From positions 1-64,000 of the forward strand of contig JADLCT010000063.1 in assembly GCA_020847045.1 (NCBI GenBank): a stretch of 64,000 nucleotides of DNA, read 5' to 3'. Of this stretch, positions 52,487 through 61,980 are shown piece by piece. The DNA comes from Bryobacterales bacterium (GTDB taxonomy: Bacteria > Acidobacteriota > Terriglobia > Bryobacterales > Bryobacteraceae). Every line of letters begins with the position of its first letter. Position 1 is the stretch's first letter. The notes under the pieces are model-generated. The model did not search any database. It saw only the letters and a list, made by a program, of their open reading frames with translations, and was not told the DNA's origin. Position numbers and translations under genes: made by a program.

Positions 52487-54697
52487 CTAAAACTCCACAG
52501 CCAACCCCACGCTCGGCAGCACCGGAAACGTCTTCTCCAGACGCACACGCGCCGTCCCCAACACCGCGTTGAACCCGCTCAGATCATCCACGCGCAGGTT
52601 CTCACGCCCAGTCACATTCACTACTTCCACGAACAGCATCCAGCGCACGCGATCACGTTGAAATGTTTTATTCGCCCGCACATCCAACCGCTGATACTCG
52701 GGCAGCCTCAGCAGATTCCGCCGGTCCGTAAGGAACAAATCCGGATATGCACCCCGGAAATATCCCCGCAGCGGCGTCCCCGAGCCGTAGCTATACCGCC
52801 CGCTCAGATTCACGCTCGGCCTCACCCGGTAGTTCCCGAACACGTTCACAGTGTGCCGCTGCTCAAAGTCCGCCGGATACCGCTCGCCCAAGAGCCCGCA
52901 GCAGACCGGGGCGTCCGTCCACCCATAGGAAATCCACCCCGACAACGCGTTGGCCGATTTCCGCGTCAATGTCACTTCCGCCCCCCGCGCCGCCATCCGT
53001 AACCGGTTCCGCCACAGCGGCGTCATCAACGGCGCAATCACGCGGCCGTTCAGCAGGTACGCCTGCGCCCGTTCGGCAAACAACAAATCGCGATCCCACC
53101 GTCTCCAGTACGACACGCGCAGCCCCGCCGTACGCGTCAACGCCAGTTCCCCCTGCGCCTGCGCATGCTGCGACCGCTCGGCCAGCAACGCCGTCCCTCC
53201 ACCCAATCCATAAAATTGCGACAACTCCGCAAACTGCGCCGCCGCCCCCCACCCCGCCGACAATCGCAGCCGGTTCCACGGCGCAAAGGCTACCGATGCG
53301 CCCGGGCTTGCCGCCGTCTGCCCGCTCACATCGTGCTTATCCCAACGCGCCGCCGCGCGCAGCGTCAACCGTCTGTCCAGTAGACGCACCGATGGCGCGG
53401 CATACACGCCCGTCCGCACCCCCGTCCCGCGATACCGCTCGGCCACCAGCGGCGTTAATGGCGGATTCCTTCTCACCAGCGCCTCGCCACCACCCCGCAA
53501 ACGCCGCGCCGAAAAGCCGCCCTCCACACCCCACATCCCACTGCGCACCGTGTGATCCCCGCTGAACACCCACTCCCCATACCGCTCGTCACCCAAGTTC
53601 AGCGACTCACGATTCCGGTTCTCCCAACGCTCATCGATCCACGCCCCGCGATGTTCGGCCAACCATCCCGGCGTGACCGCCCATGTATGCCCCAAGGATA
53701 CGAGAGTGAAGTCATAGTCCGACGTGATGATCGAATTCAGCCCCGATCGCCCAATCGCCTTCTCCCGGTTCAACCCCGACGTCCCATACAGCAATGACAG
53801 CCGCACACGCTGACGCGCCGTCAAATCATAGTCCACACGTGACTCCGCATCGGAGAACGCGAATGCAATCGAGTCATCGTCCGACAACCTGTCGATCAGA
53901 TACTGCAAATACGATTTCCGCGCCGCCACCAGCCACGCCCCGCGCTTCCCCAGCGGCCCCTCCGCCAACCCGCTTACGTTCGACATGGACACCGACCCGC
54001 GCCCCCGCACACGGTCCCGCGCGCCGCTCCGCGTCGTCATCGCCACCGCCCCCGCCGTGCGGTCGCTCACGCTGGCCGGCAGCGGGCCCTCATACAGCGT
54101 CACTCCCTCCAGAATGTCGCCGCCGAACAGCGTTGCCGACGCCGATGTCGCATCCCCGGCCACCGTGTGAAACGGCGAATGCAACAGCACGCCGTCCATA
54201 ATCAGACCGATCCGTCTGAATTCCGCCCCGCGCAACGCAAACTGCGATTGGAATTCGTCATTTCCCACCACGCCCGGCAGGGACTGCACGCTTCGCAGCG
54301 GATCGTTCACGATCACGCTCGCCGTGTTCTGAAATTCGAGCCCGCTCATGGTCCGCGCCCCCACCGGCTCCGGCTCATCTCCCAGTTCCTTCACCTCCAG
54401 TGACTCGCTTCGCCGCAGCACATCGGGCACAAGCCACACCTCCAGCGCCTCGCCACCTTTCACCGCTACTCGCTCCGGCCGGTAGCCCACGGTTGACACA
54501 ACCAACGCCGAGCCTGCCTCTGCCTCCAAGAAGAATGCTCCCGACGAATCCGTCCGGGACGAGGCGCCGCCCTGCACCGCCACATCCACACGCGCCAGCG
54601 CCTCACCGCTCACAGCGTCGCGCACCACACCGCGCACCTCCGCGCCGGGCAGAAGCGCAGATCCGGAACTCAACAGAAGCAGAAGCGCCCGAAGCAT
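52487..54697 (-). CDS. TonB-dependent outer-membrane receptor with carboxypeptidase-regulatory-like N-terminus
   Basis: It has 736 residues with signal peptide (MLRALLLLLSSGSALLPGAE). An N-terminal CarboxypepD_reg/CNA-B-like domain comes first (EVRGVVRDAVSGEALARVDVAVQGG...STVGYRPERV). A plug follows (VNDPLRSVQSLPGVVGNDEFQSQFALRGAEFRRIGLIMDGVLLHSPFHT), then a 22-strand-type barrel ending in an aromatic-terminated strand (VGLAVEF). It transports a large substrate, likely a glycan, peptide or metal complex. Codons end preferentially in G (GGG, CGG, TCG, TTG), unlike the C-ending neighbour genes. Its start overlaps the end of the broken enolase-superfamily gene. Confidence 0.9.
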   Translation of the reverse strand: MLRALLLLLSSGSALLPGAEVRGVVRDAVSGEALARVDVAVQGGASSRTDSSGAFFLEAEAGSALVVSTVGYRPERVAVKGGEALEVWLVPDVLRRSESLEVKELGDEPEPVGARTMSGLEFQNTASVIVNDPLRSVQSLPGVVGNDEFQSQFALRGAEFRRIGLIMDGVLLHSPFHTVAGDATSASATLFGGDILEGVTLYEGPLPASVSDRTAGAVAMTTRSGARDRVRGRGSVSMSNVSGLAEGPLGKRGAWLVAARKSYLQYLIDRLSDDDSIAFAFSDAESRVDYDLTARQRVRLSLLYGTSGLNREKAIGRSGLNSIITSDYDFTLVSLGHTWAVTPGWLAEHRGAWIDERWENRNRESLNLGDERYGEWVFSGDHTVRSGMWGVEGGFSARRLRGGGEALVRRNPPLTPLVAERYRGTGVRTGVYAAPSVRLLDRRLTLRAAARWDKHDVSGQTAASPGASVAFAPWNRLRLSAGWGAAAQFAELSQFYGLGGGTALLAERSQHAQAQGELALTRTAGLRVSYWRRWDRDLLFAERAQAYLLNGRVIAPLMTPLWRNRLRMAARGAEVTLTRKSANALSGWISYGWTDAPVCCGLLGERYPADFEQRHTVNVFGNYRVRPSVNLSGRYSYGSGTPLRGYFRGAYPDLFLTDRRNLLRLPEYQRLDVRANKTFQRDRVRWMLFVEVVNVTGRENLRVDDLSGFNAVLGTARVRLEKTFPVLPSVGLAVEF

Positions 54698-55659
54698 GCA
54701 GCTTCAATTGTGCCCGATTCCAGCGCGATCACATGGACGCCCAACCCCTGACTAGTAGGCCCAGCGATGGTTCCATCACTGGGATCCATCTCGATTTTCT
54801 GGCGGACGACGGCTTCGCGAAACGGACTCTCGGCCCGGTCGAATTCAAACATCGCGAGCCAGGAGCCGAGTTGCGGAAAGCTGCTGGTCCAGTGCAGCGC
54901 GAAGGCGGTGCGAACGTGAGTGCCCCAATTGTGCGGGATCAGCCGGACGCCGTTTAAGCTACACATATAAGCGAGCCGGCGGCCGCCTGTCAGGCCAACG
55001 GTGTCCAGATCCGGCGCTTCCCACCAGAGCAGACGCAAGCGCTCCAGCTCATGGCCAAGCGCAAAGGCCGTGCCGTCATCGTAGCCGCAGTTTGCATCCA
55101 CGGCCAAACCGTTCTCGGGTCCGATGGCCCGCCGGACGGCGCGCACAATCTCGATGTCCAGTTCCGGGCCAAAGCCGATTTTCATCTTCAGAATGCGATG
55201 CCCGCGGGCGGCCCACTCGCACGCCTCCTCTGCCAGCCCCGCTGCCAGGCCGGACCAGTCCCTGCGGTACATGCAGGTGCAGTAGGGATGCACGCGCTCA
55301 GCCGTCCGGCTTCCCAGCAATGCCGAAACCGGTTTGCCAAGAGCGCGGCCGGCGATGTCCCAAAGCGCCACGTCCAGACCCGCGCTCGTGGGTTCTCCGC
55401 GATCAAACTGCGCAAAGGCGGGGGCAAGCATATCGTCAAAAATGGCCTCCACCTCGAACGGAGAGCGGCCGATCACCAACTCGGGATGGGCGAGCAGCCG
55501 GCTGCCACCGTAGCTGCCATCGCCCCACCCGGTGATGCCTTCATCCGTGTTCACATCAACAAGCGTCGCCGTGCGCGACTCGGTCCAGTTCAACGACCAG
55601 CCGAAGCGCTCTTTCAGCTTGCCCGAGAGATGATGGATTCTCACCCGCGCGATCTTCGT
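54670..55659 (-). pseudogene. Enolase-superfamily (mandelate racemase-like) gene with lost start and internal deletion
   Basis: The N-terminal domain reads KIARVRIHHLSGKLKERFGWSLNW..., where relatives start MKIARI. Here that first codon is ACG (55657-55659), preceded at proper distance by GGAGG (55666-55670), so the ATG seems mutated. Barrel residues KMKIG (KxK) and VDANCGYD are present. After WWEAP the sequence jumps to DLDTVGLTGGRRLAY, dropping the ~45-50 residues that normally carry the third metal ligand (SGE/AGE) and the beta strand before QPD. The deletion point is near 55011. Both lesions suggest the product is inactive. An in-frame ATG at 55692 lies in sequence belonging to the neighbouring relic. 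Confidence 0.7.
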
Positions 55660-56060
55660 TGCCCCCCTCCAATAGCGAAGGATGACCGGCAACGCGGCGC
55701 GTCGGCCGTCACCGGGACCGATTCGGTGAGCGAGTCCAGCGTCAGCGTGAAGTCGAGCCGCACGAGGGCATTCACGCTGAGAGTGATGCCCACCCTTTCC
55801 ACCGTTCGAAAGCCATCACGACGCACCGTGAGCGTATACACGCCGTGTTCGAGCAGCGGCACCGTGTAGTTGCCCGTTTCGTTCATCATGGTCTTGCGGC
55901 TCACACCGGTGGCGGAATTTGCTGCGTTAACCGTGGCACCCAGGACTGGCGCTCCTGACGGGCCGGCAACCAGACCCGTGATTTGGCCAGCGGTGGTTTG
56001 GGCGGCTGGTGGCAGCGCGGCAAGCAGTCAGGCCAGAAGGGAGAGGTTGCGAATGGACAT
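55641..56060 (-). pseudogene. Relic of a TonB-dependent receptor (signal peptide and regulatory-like domain only)
   Basis: Translated from ATG 56060 the frame gives MSIRNLSLLA, then TGA at codon 11 (56028-56030), then LLAALPPAAQTTAGQITGLV... and GATVNAANSATGVSRKTMMNETGNYTVPLLEHGVYTLTVRRDGF. That is a signal peptide plus a CarboxypepD_reg domain of Oar/Cna-type receptors. After VPVTADAP the homology stops near 55690 and the frame ends at 55641. So it has a nonsense codon in the signal peptide and has lost its plug and barrel. The truncation point abuts the broken enolase gene. Confidence 0.75.
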
Positions 56061-56079
56061 GGGACAAGCCCTTTGCTGG

Positions 56080-56094
56080 ATTGGTAAATCCAAT
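56080..56094. promoter_or_regulatory. Dyad ATTGG-N5-CCAAT upstream of the receptor relic
   Basis: A perfect 5-base inverted repeat with spacer TAAAT lies 20 bases before the relic start. It resembles GntR/LacI-type half-site dyads and might be a former operator. The rest of 56061-56178 shows no gene. Confidence 0.3.
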
Positions 56095-56178
56095 ATGTTC
56101 ACGATGCCGTCACCGGTCAATCGGTACGGAGGCGGAGTGCCGCCTGAGGAGGGAGGAAGGATCCCTAAGGAAGGACAG

Positions 56179-57420
56179 CTACAGCTTGGGCCGTTTCGCT
56201 TCCCGTGTTAGTGCAAGGCGGCGCTGGAAGGCTTCCTCTGTCTCCACGATCAGGCGTCCACGCTTCAGGTTATCCTCGACGGCGAAGTACAGGACGCGCA
56301 GTCCGGACAGGTTCCAATCGTAGTGCGAGGTCGAGTACTTCGCGCCGTTTTCATCCCGCGTGAAGACTACCGGCAGCCTTCCAAATCTGCGTCCGTACTT
56401 GGCCGTCAACTCGCGCATCGCCTGCTCTTCCACCGCGTAGCCATCGGTGTTCGCGACGATCCCGATCAGGCGCCCGCTGGCGTCCACTTGCGCATCCACG
56501 CTGCAGTCCGACATCCAACCTGGGCAGTTCGACCGCGCCAGTTTGATGACGGACAAGGACCTGCCGCCGGGGTTGACCATCTGGGTTGCCAATTCCGTGA
56601 TGACGTCTTTTGCCAGGCAGGTTGTGGCGGCGGCTGTGCCGAGAGAAAAAATGTTGCACGCGGGAAGCGCCAAACGCTCGCCAAGCTGGATACCGAACAC
56701 CCTGGTGTCGACACCGCCAGCCTTCGCCCGGGCGACCGTTGGTTCGAGAGGCGGTGGCGGTTGCGCAGCCCTGGGCGGCGCCGCGGGCATCGGCGCCGTC
56801 TGACGCGGAGCCACGGCGGGTGGCGGAGCTTGCGCGGTTCCGCCGAACGCCTCATTGCGCTGCCGCGACGCGGCGATCCGCGCATTGAGCTGGCGGGTAA
56901 CGGCTTGCGACTGCGCGCGCAGGGCAGGCGAAAAAAAGCGGTTCAAGATCTCTTCGCGCAAAGCCGGGTCATTGTCGAAGCGGCGTAGAGATTGGAGGAA
57001 GTCCGCATCCCGATTGGCGCGATCTTCATACGGCTTCATCGCTTCGTATCGCGCCTGGGCATACTCGGCGCGAAGGCGCTTCTCGTCTGGCGTGTCGTTT
57101 CCGAGGGCTGTCCGCCCGTTGGAAAGCTCCTCGATCAGGTCCTGCAACTGCTGGAAGGCGCCAATGCGGCGCGCCGCTGCCTCTTGAGGATCGGCGCCCG
57201 TGATCGCGGCAACGACCTGCTCCGGCACAGGCATCTCGGCCAAGTGCGGCGGATTCAGCCGCCCGGCTCGCTGTCCTAACGCCGCGCCGAGGAACACCGT
57301 GGCGGCCAATCCGATGGCAAGCCGCTTGCGAATGATGGCCTCCAGTGGGTTGGAGTTTAGCACAACGAGCACCGAGTCCGTGCGAGGAGCGGGATAAGCC
57401 GGACCTTCGCGCCACGTCAT
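56179..57420 (-). CDS. Hypothetical protein with N-terminal membrane anchor
   Basis: From ATG 57420 it has 413 residues; GTG 57363 is an alternative start 19 residues later. A hydrophobic segment (IRKRLAIGLAATVFLGAALGQ) anchors or exports it. Residues ~70-200 are helical, then a Pro/Ala-rich linker leads to a C-terminal domain (ALPACNIFSLGTAAATTCLAKDV...NCPGWMSDCSVDAQVDASGRLIGI) with four cysteines that may form disulfides outside the cytosol. There is no recognised family. It is divergent from the oxidoreductase at 57509, and the short region between them holds a -10-like TAGAAT for that gene. Confidence 0.75.
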   Translation of the reverse strand: MTWREGPAYPAPRTDSVLVVLNSNPLEAIIRKRLAIGLAATVFLGAALGQRAGRLNPPHLAEMPVPEQVVAAITGADPQEAAARRIGAFQQLQDLIEELSNGRTALGNDTPDEKRLRAEYAQARYEAMKPYEDRANRDADFLQSLRRFDNDPALREEILNRFFSPALRAQSQAVTRQLNARIAASRQRNEAFGGTAQAPPPAVAPRQTAPMPAAPPRAAQPPPPLEPTVARAKAGGVDTRVFGIQLGERLALPACNIFSLGTAAATTCLAKDVITELATQMVNPGGRSLSVIKLARSNCPGWMSDCSVDAQVDASGRLIGIVANTDGYAVEEQAMRELTAKYGRRFGRLPVVFTRDENGAKYSTSHYDWNLSGLRVLYFAVEDNLKRGRLIVETEEAFQRRLALTREAKRPKL

Positions 57421-57508
57421 CCCGGCTTCGCGCTGCCCCCTGCCGGAACTCACGGACGTTGTGCGGACGTGGGATAGAATGAGTTGTCCCTTCGCACCGG
57501 AGCCAACC

Positions 57509-58864
57509 ATGAACCAGCTACGCAGGAGTTTTGTGAAGACCGCCGCGGCGGCGGTCGCCACCGCGCAGTTTCCGATTCTGGGCGCCAATGACCGCGTGAA
57601 CCTGGGCATCATTGGCCTGGGTGGCCGCGGCAACGACCACATGAATTTCTACGGGAAACTGGATGCCGAATGCCGCATGGCCGCCGTGTGCGACGTCAAC
57701 CAGGCGGCGCGGGAGCGCGCCGTGGCCAAGATCAACAAGGACAAGGGGTACTCACCGAAAGAGTACACCGACATGCGGACCTTGTTCGAATCCAAAGATA
57801 TCGACGCCGTTTCCGTGGCCACGCCGAACCACTGGCACGCGCTGTCGGCCATCTGGGCCTGCCAGGCCGGCAAGGACGTATACGTCGAAAAGCCAGCCAG
57901 CCACAACATTTTTGAAAGCCACCAGATGGTAGCCGCGGCGCGGAAATACAAGCGCATGGTGCAGGTGGGCTCGCAAAGCCGGTCCATTCCTCACAAGATG
58001 AAAGCCATCCAGATGATTCGCGGTGGCGCCATCGGACAGGTCTATCATGTGCGCGGCCTCTGCTACCGCAGGCGGTTCTCGATGGGCGTCGCGCCTGATG
58101 AACCCGTACCCGCCGGTCTTGACTGGGATCTCTTCCTCGGACCCGCGCAGTGGAAACCGTACAGCAAGAACAAATTCGCCTACAACTGGCACTGGTTCTG
58201 GGACACGGGCAACGGCGACATAGGCAACCAGGGCGTTCACGAGATGGACATTGCGCTTTGGGCTTTGGGCCGCACGGGGTGGCCTCAAACCGTGTCATCC
58301 ACCGGCGGCAAGTTTGCCTGGAAGGACGATCAGGAGACGCCGAATACGCAACATGCCGCCTTTGAGTTCGGCGATTCGCAGATCACCTTCGACGTGCGGA
58401 ATCTCCCCACGCCTCCCGAAGGGCTGGCGCCCATGCGCGGACCGAACTATGTCGGCGACATCTTCTTCGGCGATGCCGGCTTCCTGGTGCTCGACTACGG
58501 CGGCTTCCAACTGTACAAGAGCACGGCCGGAAACATCAGCGGCGACGCCACGCGCGGATCGGGCGCGGGTTCCAAGGAGAAGTACGAACTGGTGCACACG
58601 GAAAAGCCTTCCGGCGAGGACACGATTCCACACATGAAGAATTTCCTCGACGCCGTGCGCTCGCGCGACCACGGAAAGCTGAATGCTGAAATCGCCATTG
58701 GGGCGCGCTCGGCTTCGTTCTGCCACCTGGCCAACATCGCCTACCGGGTGGGACGCACGTTGCAGCTCGATCAGTCGAACGGCCGCTTCCTCGGCGACGC
58801 GGAGGCGAATTCGCTTTTGACTCGAAACTATCGCGAGCCTTACGTCGTGCCGGAAAACGTCTAG
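57509..58864 (+). CDS. Gfo/Idh/MocA family oxidoreductase with Tat-like signal
   Basis: It has 451 residues from ATG 57509, with GGAG upstream. The N-terminus MNQLRRSFVKTAAAAVATAQFPIL is Tat-like. The Rossmann fold opens with VNLGIIGLGGRGNDHM, and YVEKPASHNIFES is the EKP motif. The C-terminal domain includes GDIGNQGVHEMDIALWALG. It is ~100 residues longer than typical Gfo/Idh proteins, as in many acidobacterial and planctomycetal secreted members, which act on sugars or inositols. The substrate is unknown. A candidate -10 TAGAAT is 29 bases upstream of the ATG. Confidence 0.9.
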   Translation: MNQLRRSFVKTAAAAVATAQFPILGANDRVNLGIIGLGGRGNDHMNFYGKLDAECRMAAVCDVNQAARERAVAKINKDKGYSPKEYTDMRTLFESKDIDAVSVATPNHWHALSAIWACQAGKDVYVEKPASHNIFESHQMVAAARKYKRMVQVGSQSRSIPHKMKAIQMIRGGAIGQVYHVRGLCYRRRFSMGVAPDEPVPAGLDWDLFLGPAQWKPYSKNKFAYNWHWFWDTGNGDIGNQGVHEMDIALWALGRTGWPQTVSSTGGKFAWKDDQETPNTQHAAFEFGDSQITFDVRNLPTPPEGLAPMRGPNYVGDIFFGDAGFLVLDYGGFQLYKSTAGNISGDATRGSGAGSKEKYELVHTEKPSGEDTIPHMKNFLDAVRSRDHGKLNAEIAIGARSASFCHLANIAYRVGRTLQLDQSNGRFLGDAEANSLLTRNYREPYVVPENV

Positions 58865-59739
58865 GCTCCGGTTCGAGACTTTTTGCAGAGATTTCGGAGC
58901 GCGGCGACGTTGCGTTCGAAATCACCGTCCTCATCCACGGGTGTTTCCAGGATGAAACACTTCGATTCCAGCCGCGGGTGATTCAGGATGCGGCCAAACG
59001 TCTCCAGGCCGATGTGGCCTTCTCCAATGTGCTCGTGACGGTCCAGATGAGAACCGCAAGCAGCTTTGGAGTCGTTCATGTGAATCACCGGGATGTTGTT
59101 CAAGCCCAGGATGGCGTCGAGCGAAGAAACCAATCCCTTCATGCCCTCCGGAGAGGTAAAGCCGATGCCCGCCGCAAGCGTATGGCAGGTGTCGATACAA
59201 AAGCCGAGGCCATAGCCGAGCTTCCCGGCGGCCCGCTCGCGCATCGCCGCCAACTCCTCGAAACGCGAACCAAGAGCCGATCCCGCGCCGGCGGTGTTCT
59301 CCAACAGAACCGTGAGCTTTCTTGATTCGATGCCCTGAGAAGCCTCCACAAGCCCCTCAGCAAAACGGTCCAGTGCGGTCTCAACCGTCTGATCCTTGTA
59401 CGAGCCGGGGTGGAGAACCAGGTACTCCGCTCCGATCGCGATGGCGCGTTCCAGTTCTCCGCGGAAGGCGCCGATGGACTTCGGCCGGTTCGCCGGATCG
59501 ATCGACGCGAGGTTGATCAGATAGTTCGCGTGAATGACCAGAGGATTCACGTCGAGACGCTCCCGCGCCTCCCTGAGCTTCGTTATGGCCGCCGCGGCGG
59601 GCATGGGATTGCGCCAGGTTCGCGGAGAGCCGGAGAAGATCTGCGCCGTATTGGCTCCGGCGGCATGGGCGAATATGGCGGCGTTCTCCAGGGCGCCGGC
59701 CGTTGAAGTGTGCGCCCCGATGCGGTGCGTGAAGGCCAT
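58861..59739 (-). CDS. nfo: Deoxyribonuclease IV (AP endonuclease)
   Basis: Nfo (292 residues) cleaves DNA 5' to abasic sites in base-excision repair. The trinuclear Zn site can be read from IGAHTSTAG, LVIHANYLINL, YLVLHPGSY, LLENTAGAGS, FCIDTCHTLAAG, IPVIHMNDSKAACGSHLDRHEHIGEGHIG and ILETPVDEDGDF, all in order. The start at ATG 59739 is 4 bases after the kbl stop, so it is the last gene of the threonine-degradation operon. It overlaps the convergent oxidoreductase stop by 4 bases. Confidence 0.95.
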   Translation of the reverse strand: MAFTHRIGAHTSTAGALENAAIFAHAAGANTAQIFSGSPRTWRNPMPAAAAITKLREARERLDVNPLVIHANYLINLASIDPANRPKSIGAFRGELERAIAIGAEYLVLHPGSYKDQTVETALDRFAEGLVEASQGIESRKLTVLLENTAGAGSALGSRFEELAAMRERAAGKLGYGLGFCIDTCHTLAAGIGFTSPEGMKGLVSSLDAILGLNNIPVIHMNDSKAACGSHLDRHEHIGEGHIGLETFGRILNHPRLESKCFILETPVDEDGDFERNVAALRNLCKKSRTGA

Positions 59740-59742
59740 GCG

Positions 59743-60927
59743 CTAGGCTCCCATCCCGTCGCGCACCTCGGCAAACTGCTGCGCCGCCCACGTCAACTGC
59801 TCCGGAGTGTGGCTGGCGGAAACCTGTGTGCGAATTCTCGCCTTCCCCATCGGCACCACCGGGTACGAAAATGCGGTCACATAGATGCCCCTTTCCAGGA
59901 GCGCTCCGGCCATGCGCGTGGCCAAAACGGCATCGCCCAGCATTACGGGAATGATCGGATGTTCGCCGGGGAGGATCTGCAATCCCAGCGCAGTCATCCG
60001 CTGGCGAAAGATCCGCGTGTTGGTGCGGATGCGGTCCAGCAGCGCCGTGTCCCGTTCGATGAGATCGAGTGCCCGGATCGAGGCGGCCACAATCGGTGGC
60101 GCAAGCGAGTTCGAAAAGAGATACGGGCGCGAACGTTGGCGCAGCAGATCGACAATCTGCTTCCGTCCGCTCGTGTAACCTCCACTGGCGCCGCCCAGCG
60201 CCTTGCCGAGCGTGCCCGTGACAATGTCCACCCTATCGCTTACGCCCCAGTGCTCCGGCGTGCCGCGTCCCGACGGACCGATGAAGCCCACGGCATGCGA
60301 ATCGTCCACCATCACCAGGGCGCCGTACTTGCCGGCGAGCGCGCAGATGTCGCGAAGCGGCGCCAGAAAACCGTCCATGGAAAATACGCCATCGGTGGCG
60401 ATCAGTTTGTGCCGCGCGCCGGAAGCCTCCACGAGTTTCGCTTCCAGGTCCGCCATGTCGCAGTTCCTGTAGCGGTAGCGCCGCGCCTTGCACAGACGGA
60501 TGCCGTCAATGATCGAGGCGTGGTTCAACTCGTCGGAGATCACGGCATCCTCGGCGCCGAGGATTGTTTCGAACAAACCGCCGTTGGCGTCGAAACAGGA
60601 GGAGTAGAGAATCGTATCGTCCGTTCCCAAAAACGAACTGATGCGCTCCTCCAGTTGTTTGTGAATCTCCTGCGTGCCACAGATGAAGCGCACCGAGGCC
60701 ATGCCATAACCCCATTGCGAAAGGGCATGTGTCGCGGCCGCGGTGACCTCCGGATGATCGGCCAGCCCGAGATAGTTGTTCGCGCACAGCACCATCACCT
60801 CTTCTCCGCCACGCAGGCGCACGCGCGGCGACTGGGGAGATGCGATCACGCGCTCCGGCTTCCATAGCCCTGATTCGCGGATCTCCTCCAACTGCGACTC
60901 CAGGTGGAGCCGGTAGGCCTCGTTCAT
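59743..60927 (-). CDS. kbl: Glycine C-acetyltransferase (2-amino-3-ketobutyrate CoA ligase)
   Basis: Kbl (394 residues) is a PLP enzyme splitting 2-amino-3-ketobutyrate with CoA into glycine and acetyl-CoA. The Schiff-base lysine lies in [43 protein letters not shown] is the typical cofactor region, and [12 protein letters not shown] opens the fold. It overlaps tdh by 4 bases, giving the two-step threonine-to-glycine pathway in one operon. Confidence 0.95.
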   Translation of the reverse strand: MNEAYRLHLESQLEEIRESGLWKPERVIASPQSPRVRLRGGEEVMVLCANNYLGLADHPEVTAAATHALSQWGYGMASVRFICGTQEIHKQLEERISSFLGTDDTILYSSCFDANGGLFETILGAEDAVISDELNHASIIDGIRLCKARRYRYRNCDMADLEAKLVEASGARHKLIATDGVFSMDGFLAPLRDICALAGKYGALVMVDDSHAVGFIGPSGRGTPEHWGVSDRVDIVTGTLGKALGGASGGYTSGRKQIVDLLRQRSRPYLFSNSLAPPIVAASIRALDLIERDTALLDRIRTNTRIFRQRMTALGLQILPGEHPIIPVMLGDAVLATRMAGALLERGIYVTAFSYPVVPMGKARIRTQVSASHTPEQLTWAAQQFAEVRDGMGA

Positions 60928-61961
60928 TTGCGCAGGTCCTCCCAGTTCAGAATCACCTTCCCCGATCTGCCGGAGCGCATCGCCTGGAAACCCTGCTCGA
61001 ACTCGTCATAGCGGAAGCGGTGCGTAATCACCGGCGTGATGTCCAGTCCCGACTCGATCAGCACCGTCATCTTGTACCAGGTTTCATACATCTCGCGGCC
61101 ATAGATGCCCTTGATCGTGAGCATATTGAAAATCACCGTACGCCAGTCGATCTCGACAGGCTGCGCCGGTATGCCCAGCATGGCGATCTTGGCGCCGTGT
61201 GACATGTTCGCCAGCATGTCGCGGAAGGCCGATGGGTTGCCCGACATCTCCAGACCGACATCGAAGCCTTCGGACATTCCCAACTCCTTCTGCACGGCGG
61301 CGAGCGCGGTCTCCTTCGGATTCACGGCGCGCGTCACGCCGGCGCGCCGCGCAATCTCCAACCGGTCTTCGTTCACGTCCGTGATGACGACATGACGGGC
61401 TCCGGCGTGCCGCACCACGAAGGCCGACATGATGCCGATGGGCCCGGCGCCGGTAATCAGGACATCTTCTCCGAGAACGTCGAAGGAGAGCGCCGTGTGC
61501 ACGGCGTTGCCGAACGGGTCGAAGATGGCGGCCACGTCGCGGTTCACGTCCGCCGCATGACGCCAGATGTTTGTCATGGGCAGGGAGATGTATTCGGCGA
61601 ATGCGCCAGGGCGGTTCACGCCCACACCCTGCGTATGGGCGCACAGATGGCGGCGCCCCGCCATGCAGTTCCGGCAGCGGCCGCAGACGACGTGGCCTTC
61701 GCCTGACACGATCTCGCCCGGATGGAAGTCATTGACGTTGGAGCCCGTGGCGACAATTTCGCCCACAAATTCGTGTCCGATCGCCATGGGGACCGGGATG
61801 GTGCGCCGGGCCCAATCATCCCAATCGTAGATGTGGACGTCTGTGCCGCAGATGCCGGTGCGGAGAACCCGGATCAGGACATCGTTGATGCCCATGGAGG
61901 GTTCGGGAATATCTTCGAGCCACAAGCCGGGCTCGGCGAATTTCTTGACGAGAGCTTTCAT
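60924..61961 (-). CDS. tdh: L-threonine 3-dehydrogenase
   Basis: Tdh (345 residues) is a zinc-dependent MDR dehydrogenase oxidising L-threonine to 2-amino-3-ketobutyrate. The catalytic zinc site is [14 protein letters not shown] plus GHEFVGEI. The structural zinc site is [15 protein letters not shown], and the Rossmann motif is [15 protein letters not shown]. It is adjacent to kbl with a 4-base overlap, which makes the threonine assignment firm against other MDR dehydrogenases. The aldehyde dehydrogenase gene lies 19 bases upstream. Confidence 0.95.
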   Translation of the reverse strand: MKALVKKFAEPGLWLEDIPEPSMGINDVLIRVLRTGICGTDVHIYDWDDWARRTIPVPMAIGHEFVGEIVATGSNVNDFHPGEIVSGEGHVVCGRCRNCMAGRRHLCAHTQGVGVNRPGAFAEYISLPMTNIWRHAADVNRDVAAIFDPFGNAVHTALSFDVLGEDVLITGAGPIGIMSAFVVRHAGARHVVITDVNEDRLEIARRAGVTRAVNPKETALAAVQKELGMSEGFDVGLEMSGNPSAFRDMLANMSHGAKIAMLGIPAQPVEIDWRTVIFNMLTIKGIYGREMYETWYKMTVLIESGLDITPVITHRFRYDEFEQGFQAMRSGRSGKVILNWEDLRK

Positions 61962-61980
61962 ATGGGTGTGAGCTGACCGG

